The position numbers and the translations under genes are program-made. A stretch of 64,000 nucleotides of DNA from Planctomycetota bacterium (GTDB taxonomy: Bacteria; Planctomycetota; UBA1135; GCA-002686595), in contig JADYYP010000045.1 of NCBI GenBank assembly GCA_020853575.1, positions 496,001-560,000 on the forward strand. The letters run 5' to 3'. Shown in pieces: positions 60,744 to 64,000 of the stretch. The notes under the pieces are model-generated. The model was given only the letters and a program-made list of their open reading frames with translations. It was not told the origin of the DNA and did not search any database. Each line of letters opens with the position of its first letter. Position 1 is the first letter of the stretch.

Positions 60744-61937
60744 TCACGGAGCGAGGACGAAGCGCAGCCCGTTGGAGAGCAGCGTCGACTTCGGGCTCGG
60801 CGGGTCGCGCATCCACAGCTGCGCATCGAAGCTCGCACCCGCGGCGCGCGGGCTGCCGAGCGCACCGGGATTGGCCGCCATGAAGGCGTTCCAGTCCTGG
60901 CTGTAGGCGCCGGTGCAACCGGTGGTGCCACCCGAGTTTTGCGCGTTCATGCGCTGCGTCGGGGCCTTCATGCACAGGTAGGAGGTGCCGCCGACGCCCC
61001 ACTGGGCGGGGACGAAGCTCAGGTCGGTGATCGCGTAGAAGAACAGACCCGTGCGGGTCGTGTCGACGTTGGACGCGCTCAGGGTGAAGCCGCTCGAGGC
61101 GCTCGCGCTCGGCGTGCCGCTGAATCCGATCGTCGGGTTGCAGCCCGAGGCGGACGTGCCGACCGTGCAGTACGTCGTCGGACCCGGCGGGCCGCCGGCG
61201 GCCGAGACGTCGAAGTCGTCCCAGTACATGAAGCCCGCGAGGGTCGTGCTGTTCGCGTACAGGTCGATGCAAGCGAAGTTGGCAACGACGCCGACGTTCT
61301 GGCCGAAGGGTCCGAGCGACCAATTGAACGGGTCGCCGATCGCGGCTCCGTCGTAGCTCACCGTCGCGACATCGTTGGTGACGTCGACGTCGATCGAGAG
61401 TTCCTTCCAGGCGTCGAAGGTCAACGTGGTGCCCACGCCGTATTGCGGCGCGTTGGTCACCAAGCTGATGCCGTTGTCGGCGCGCACTTCACCCAGCGAC
61501 GGGTCGAAGATGATCTGAGTGGCCCACTCGTAGGGTCCGAAGTGGTTGTACTCGTTGAGGAACACCGCGTACTGATCGTCCTGCATCGGGCTCGGCGAAG
61601 CTCCGCCGGGGACGTAGGTCCAGATGCTGATTTCCCAGTGGCCCGTGCTGAACTGGGTGAACTGGCGGATCGTGTCGCAGCCGAGCTGCGTGCCGATGAA
61701 GTTGCTGCCGCCGTGGGCCGCGATCGCGGCGCCCGGACCGAAGCACATCGACTGGCTATTGGCCGCGCCGTCCCACTGCTCCCAGCCGCCGCTGTTGGGC
61801 GTGCCGGTGGTGAACACGGTGCCCGCTGCCGATGCGGCATAGGACTCGAATCCGTCGTTGAATTGGGCCGAAGCTGACGCCGCGATGAGGGCCGCCGCTG
61901 CTGCGACGGACGCCCATGTCCTGACCTGACCTTGCAT
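60744..61937 (-). CDS. Secreted beta-sandwich protein with shared C-terminal module
   Basis: A 397-residue exported protein. ATG 61937 has AGGAGAAAA upstream and starts a signal peptide ending SASAQ near residue 24. Residues 25-250 look like a concanavalin/MAM-type beta-sandwich (FNDGFESYAASAAGTVFTTG, WEISIWTYVPGG, FMYWDDFDVSAAG). The last 140 residues (TTYCTVGTSASGCNPTIGFS to GLRFVLAP) are the module shared with the proteins at 1316, 9909 and 47078; the closest match is the 1316 copy (QDWNAFMAANPGALG against LDWNAYHAAHLGALG). No catalytic residues are seen. A surface or extracellular binding role is inferred. Confidence 0.85.
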   Translation of the reverse strand: MQGQVRTWASVAAAAALIAASASAQFNDGFESYAASAAGTVFTTGTPNSGGWEQWDGAANSQSMCFGPGAAIAAHGGSNFIGTQLGCDTIRQFTQFSTGHWEISIWTYVPGGASPSPMQDDQYAVFLNEYNHFGPYEWATQIIFDPSLGEVRADNGISLVTNAPQYGVGTTLTFDAWKELSIDVDVTNDVATVSYDGAAIGDPFNWSLGPFGQNVGVVANFACIDLYANSTTLAGFMYWDDFDVSAAGGPPGPTTYCTVGTSASGCNPTIGFSGTPSASASSGFTLSASNVDTTRTGLFFYAITDLSFVPAQWGVGGTSYLCMKAPTQRMNAQNSGGTTGCTGAYSQDWNAFMAANPGALGSPRAAGASFDAQLWMRDPPSPKSTLLSNGLRFVLAP

Positions 61938-62009
61938 GGGTTTTCTCCTGCGTCGCACCGCTCGTACGCGCGGTGCGATCACTGACCGAAGATACGGGAA
62001 TCAAGAGAC

Positions 62010-62030
62010 ACGGCGGCCACTCACCGCCGT
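62010..62030 (-). promoter_or_regulatory. Leader hairpin upstream of the secreted-protein gene
   Basis: ACGGCGG (62010-62016) pairs with CCGCCGT (62024-62030) around a 7-nt loop, 73 bp before ATG 61937. It may be a 5'-UTR stabiliser, or the end of the upstream actin transcript. The rest of the gap 61938-62199 holds only a weak GCGGCC hairpin near 62114-62133. Confidence 0.3.
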
Positions 62031-62199
62031 AAAGAACAACCCGAGTCTACGTAAGGTTGGCGTGGGCGGGAAGTCTGGATATCATGAAGGGTTGGCTTTC
62101 AGTGCCCAAACTCGCGGCCAACGAAGCGGCCGCCGACCCCGCGCCAGGGCGGAATCGACGGCCGTGGGCTTGCGCCGCTGGGGTTTCCGGGTGACCCGC

Positions 62200-63258
62200 C
62201 TAGCGCAGGTGCTCCCAGTACTCCGCGGGCATGTCGTGGGCGATTTTGAGGGCGCCGTTCGCGCCGCCGTAGATCGGCTCCTCGACCCGCATCACCTTGC
62301 CACCGCCCAGCATCTCGTGCATCTGGCGCTCGAGCTCGACGTCGAGCCCCTTGATCATGCTGCCCCCGCCGCCGAGCAACACGCGGTTCTTGAGGCGGTC
62401 CTGGAACTCGGGGTCGAAGGACCCGATCAGCTCGCCCAGGGCCTCGACCATCGGCGGAACGATCGAGCGACACGCAGAGCGCACCTCGGAGGTGATGTCG
62501 AACGGGGTCGGCTTGCCCTTGACCGGGAAGTTGACCACCACCGGCGGCATGTTGTCGGCGACGTTCGAGTGCTTCTCCTTGATCTGCTTGATCATCTGCA
62601 CCGTGAACTGCGCCTCGGGGAACTTGGCGCGGATCAACTTCGAGAGCGTCTCGTCGACGTGGTCGCCGGCGAAGGTGTTGGTGAGCTGGTCCGACTCCTC
62701 GGGCATCGTGCCGTGCATGCGGCACAGGTCGGTGGTCCCGGCGCCGATGTCGATCACCAAGGTGTCGTCGAGCATGTCGAGGCCGTAGGCCACCGAGAAC
62801 GGCTCGCTGCACAGCATCACGCTGTCGACGTGCTGGCGCGCGGCCTTCAGGATGGCCTCCTTGTTCTTGATCTGCGCTTGGGCCGGCGCACCGATCACGG
62901 CGTACACCAGTTCGTCCTTGCGAGGCTTCGAGCGCCGGATGATCTCGCCCAACAGATCCGCCGCGGCCTTCAGGTTGCGCTCGGCGTCCTTGTCGTCGCG
63001 GATCACGCCGTGCGCCAACGGACGGTAGAAGTCGAGACTCAAGCGCTTCTCGAGCGCCTCGTCACCGAACAGCACGTCCTTCTGCAACAGCTTGCGCGCG
63101 ACGACGTCCTTGGGGTAACCGACGTACGAGGACACCGTTTCGCGCATCCCGTTCGACGAAGACACCGAGGTACGCGACGTGCCGAGGTCGATCCCGAGGT
63201 ACAGAACGCCGTGATCCTTCTTCGTCTCCCCTTCCGGGGCCTGCTTCTTCTCAACCAT
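62200..63258 (-). CDS. MamK-like bacterial actin
   Basis: A 352-residue actin-fold ATPase. Phosphate 1 is LGIDLGTSRTSV (21-32), SEPFSVAYGL (151-160) carries the candidate catalytic Glu152, phosphate 2 is VIDIGAGTTDLC (168-179) and the adenosine motif is LGGGGSMIKGL (295-305). VGYPKDVVARKLL, FGDEALEKRLSLDF and ALKIAHDMPAEYWEHL resemble MamK, the filament that aligns magnetosomes, more than MreB, FtsA or DnaK. No magnetosome gene is visible, so it is a MamK-family filament former in another role. The upstream coiled-coil gene ends 28 bp before ATG 63258, so the two are probably co-expressed. MreB would also have an IDLGT start but differs in these later motifs. Confidence 0.85.
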   Translation of the reverse strand: MVEKKQAPEGETKKDHGVLYLGIDLGTSRTSVSSSNGMRETVSSYVGYPKDVVARKLLQKDVLFGDEALEKRLSLDFYRPLAHGVIRDDKDAERNLKAAADLLGEIIRRSKPRKDELVYAVIGAPAQAQIKNKEAILKAARQHVDSVMLCSEPFSVAYGLDMLDDTLVIDIGAGTTDLCRMHGTMPEESDQLTNTFAGDHVDETLSKLIRAKFPEAQFTVQMIKQIKEKHSNVADNMPPVVVNFPVKGKPTPFDITSEVRSACRSIVPPMVEALGELIGSFDPEFQDRLKNRVLLGGGGSMIKGLDVELERQMHEMLGGGKVMRVEEPIYGGANGALKIAHDMPAEYWEHLR

Positions 63259-63286
63259 GAGCGGATGAACTCTGCGGAAAGTGGCT

Positions 63287-64000
63287 TCAGGACGTGGATT
63301 GCGGGCCCGTGTCGATCTTCTTCCTGAGCTCCACGTTGGCTTCGAAGATCTTCGACATCAGGGCCTTCTTCAACTGCACCTGCACGTCGTTGGACGACAG
63401 GCCTTGCACGGTCTTGTAGATGGAAGCGACGCCCGGGTCCACCGTCTTCTGCGTCAGGGCCCGCTGCAACTCGGCCTCGGTCATCCCGAGTGAGTCAGAG
63501 AGCTTGGTGATGCGGCGCTCGAGCGTCTCGATCTGGCGTTGGTGCTCGCTCTTGGACTCGACCAGCACCTTCTCGAGTTCGAGCTTCATCTCGCGCAGCG
63601 CGCTGGTGACGACTTCCTGCTCGATCTTGGCCAGCAGCGCGCTGTCGTTCTCCGAGAGCCCGAACATGTCGCGGATCTTCTCGCCCAGGATGTGCGGCAC
63701 GCCGTCGCCGATCGCCGCCGCAGCCGGCGCGCCCGCGATCGGCATCGGAGCTCGGACCGCAGCCGGCGCGGCGGCCTCCTGATCGGCGCGCTCGCGAGCG
63801 CGCTTCTTCTCGAAGAACTCGTAGAGCTCGCTGTGCACGTAGCGGTTGCCACCGCCGTCGCGCGCGACCTTGAGCCCCGCGGTACCGACTTCCAGCAGCG
63901 TATCGAAGGCGAAGTCGCCCTTGCGCGCGTTGTGCGCTCCGCCGATCGAAACCGTGACGCGCGTCGAGCGACCGTCGCAATCGAAGGTCAGAGCGCGCAT
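63287..64000 (-). CDS. Coiled-coil protein paired with the MamK-like actin
   Basis: A 237-residue protein whose first ATG coincides with the window edge (64000), so a longer N-terminus cannot be excluded. Residues 1-60 look like a small beta-rich domain (RVTVSIGGAHNARKGDFAF). An Ala/Pro linker follows (70-100), then VPHILGEKIRDMFGLSENDS and a coiled coil at about 120-185 (LREMKLELEKVLVESKSEHQ). The tail has a short amphipathic stretch (LKKALMSKIFEANVELRKKI). No family is recognised. Position, strand and the 28-bp gap point to a partner of the actin, for example a filament nucleator, crosslinker or cargo adaptor; that is inference. Confidence 0.8.
   Translation of the reverse strand: MRALTFDCDGRSTRVTVSIGGAHNARKGDFAFDTLLEVGTAGLKVARDGGGNRYVHSELYEFFEKKRARERADQEAAAPAAVRAPMPIAGAPAAAAIGDGVPHILGEKIRDMFGLSENDSALLAKIEQEVVTSALREMKLELEKVLVESKSEHQRQIETLERRITKLSDSLGMTEAELQRALTQKTVDPGVASIYKTVQGLSSNDVQVQLKKALMSKIFEANVELRKKIDTGPQSTS

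Noticed and set aside
60744..61937. C-terminal module considered as a PEP-CTERM or LPXTG sorting signal
   Set aside because: There is no PEP or LPXTG motif and no terminal membrane span with a basic tail; the ends are beta-strand-like and finish in proline.
62200..63258. The actin gene as evidence for a magnetosome island
   Set aside because: No mamA, mamB, mamE, mamM or mamQ-like genes are present; the neighbours are ordinary secreted proteins and a coiled-coil protein.

Overview
The window is very GC-rich, densely packed chromosomal DNA from a bacterium that most resembles a planctomycete. Four secreted proteins share a C-terminal module that starts at a Tyr-Cys and ends in a hydrophobic strand plus a final proline, a type I associate with deep-branching Planctomycetota (the Saltatorellus/Rohdeia/Engelhardtia-like group). 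A very long GreA, an ECF sigma factor fused to a membrane-anchored C-terminal region, PD40 and FG-GAP propeller proteins and many weak Shine-Dalgarno sites fit the same picture. The assignment is inferred from protein character; no 16S gene is present. I see no insertion sequence, prophage, integrase or CRISPR array.

Layout. 1-16 kb: a transketolase fragment, a secreted propeller protein, the ssrA (tmRNA)-smpB ribosome-rescue pair, tRNA-Leu, rsmG with a tiny membrane peptide in the same frame, tRNA-Trp, a CCA-adding/poly(A) polymerase, class I aldolase, an FG-GAP protein, Dus, an amidohydrolase-fold protein that has lost its metal ligands, and an RlmI-like methyltransferase. 16-22 kb: long GreA, then an ArsR-methyltransferase regulator directly upstream of ahcY with a candidate operator inside its promoter spacer, then gluQ and tRNA-Asn. 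22-34 kb: an M28 membrane peptidase and a surface-glycan island of four multi-domain genes (GT2-GT2, GT2-TPR-GT2, a stand-alone RapZ C-terminal domain, GT2-methyltransferase-methyltransferase) facing a sulfotransferase that shares an accessory domain with the last of them.

34-50 kb: a winged-helix protein, glnS, a secreted thioredoxin-fold protein, a GT39-like membrane protein, a CheY-like receiver followed by a membrane CheA-like kinase, a lipoprotein, a Calx-beta metallopeptidase, a methyltransferase pair and a secreted trypsin-like protease. 50-64 kb: 7Fe ferredoxin, an ANKH/MATE-like membrane protein, a secreted protein made of three copies of an unknown domain, DUF983 plus a YfcC-type transporter, the membrane-tethered ECF sigma factor, a degenerate gluzincin-like protein, another secreted C-module protein and, at the right edge, a MamK-like bacterial actin paired with a coiled-coil protein.

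The most promising poorly described systems are the MamK-like actin/coiled-coil pair, the sigma factor that carries its own membrane anchor and large non-cytoplasmic region, the shared C-terminal module of the exported proteins, and the glycan island with RapZ-C. Coordinates and translations were read by eye; family names rest on recognised motifs and not on database searches.
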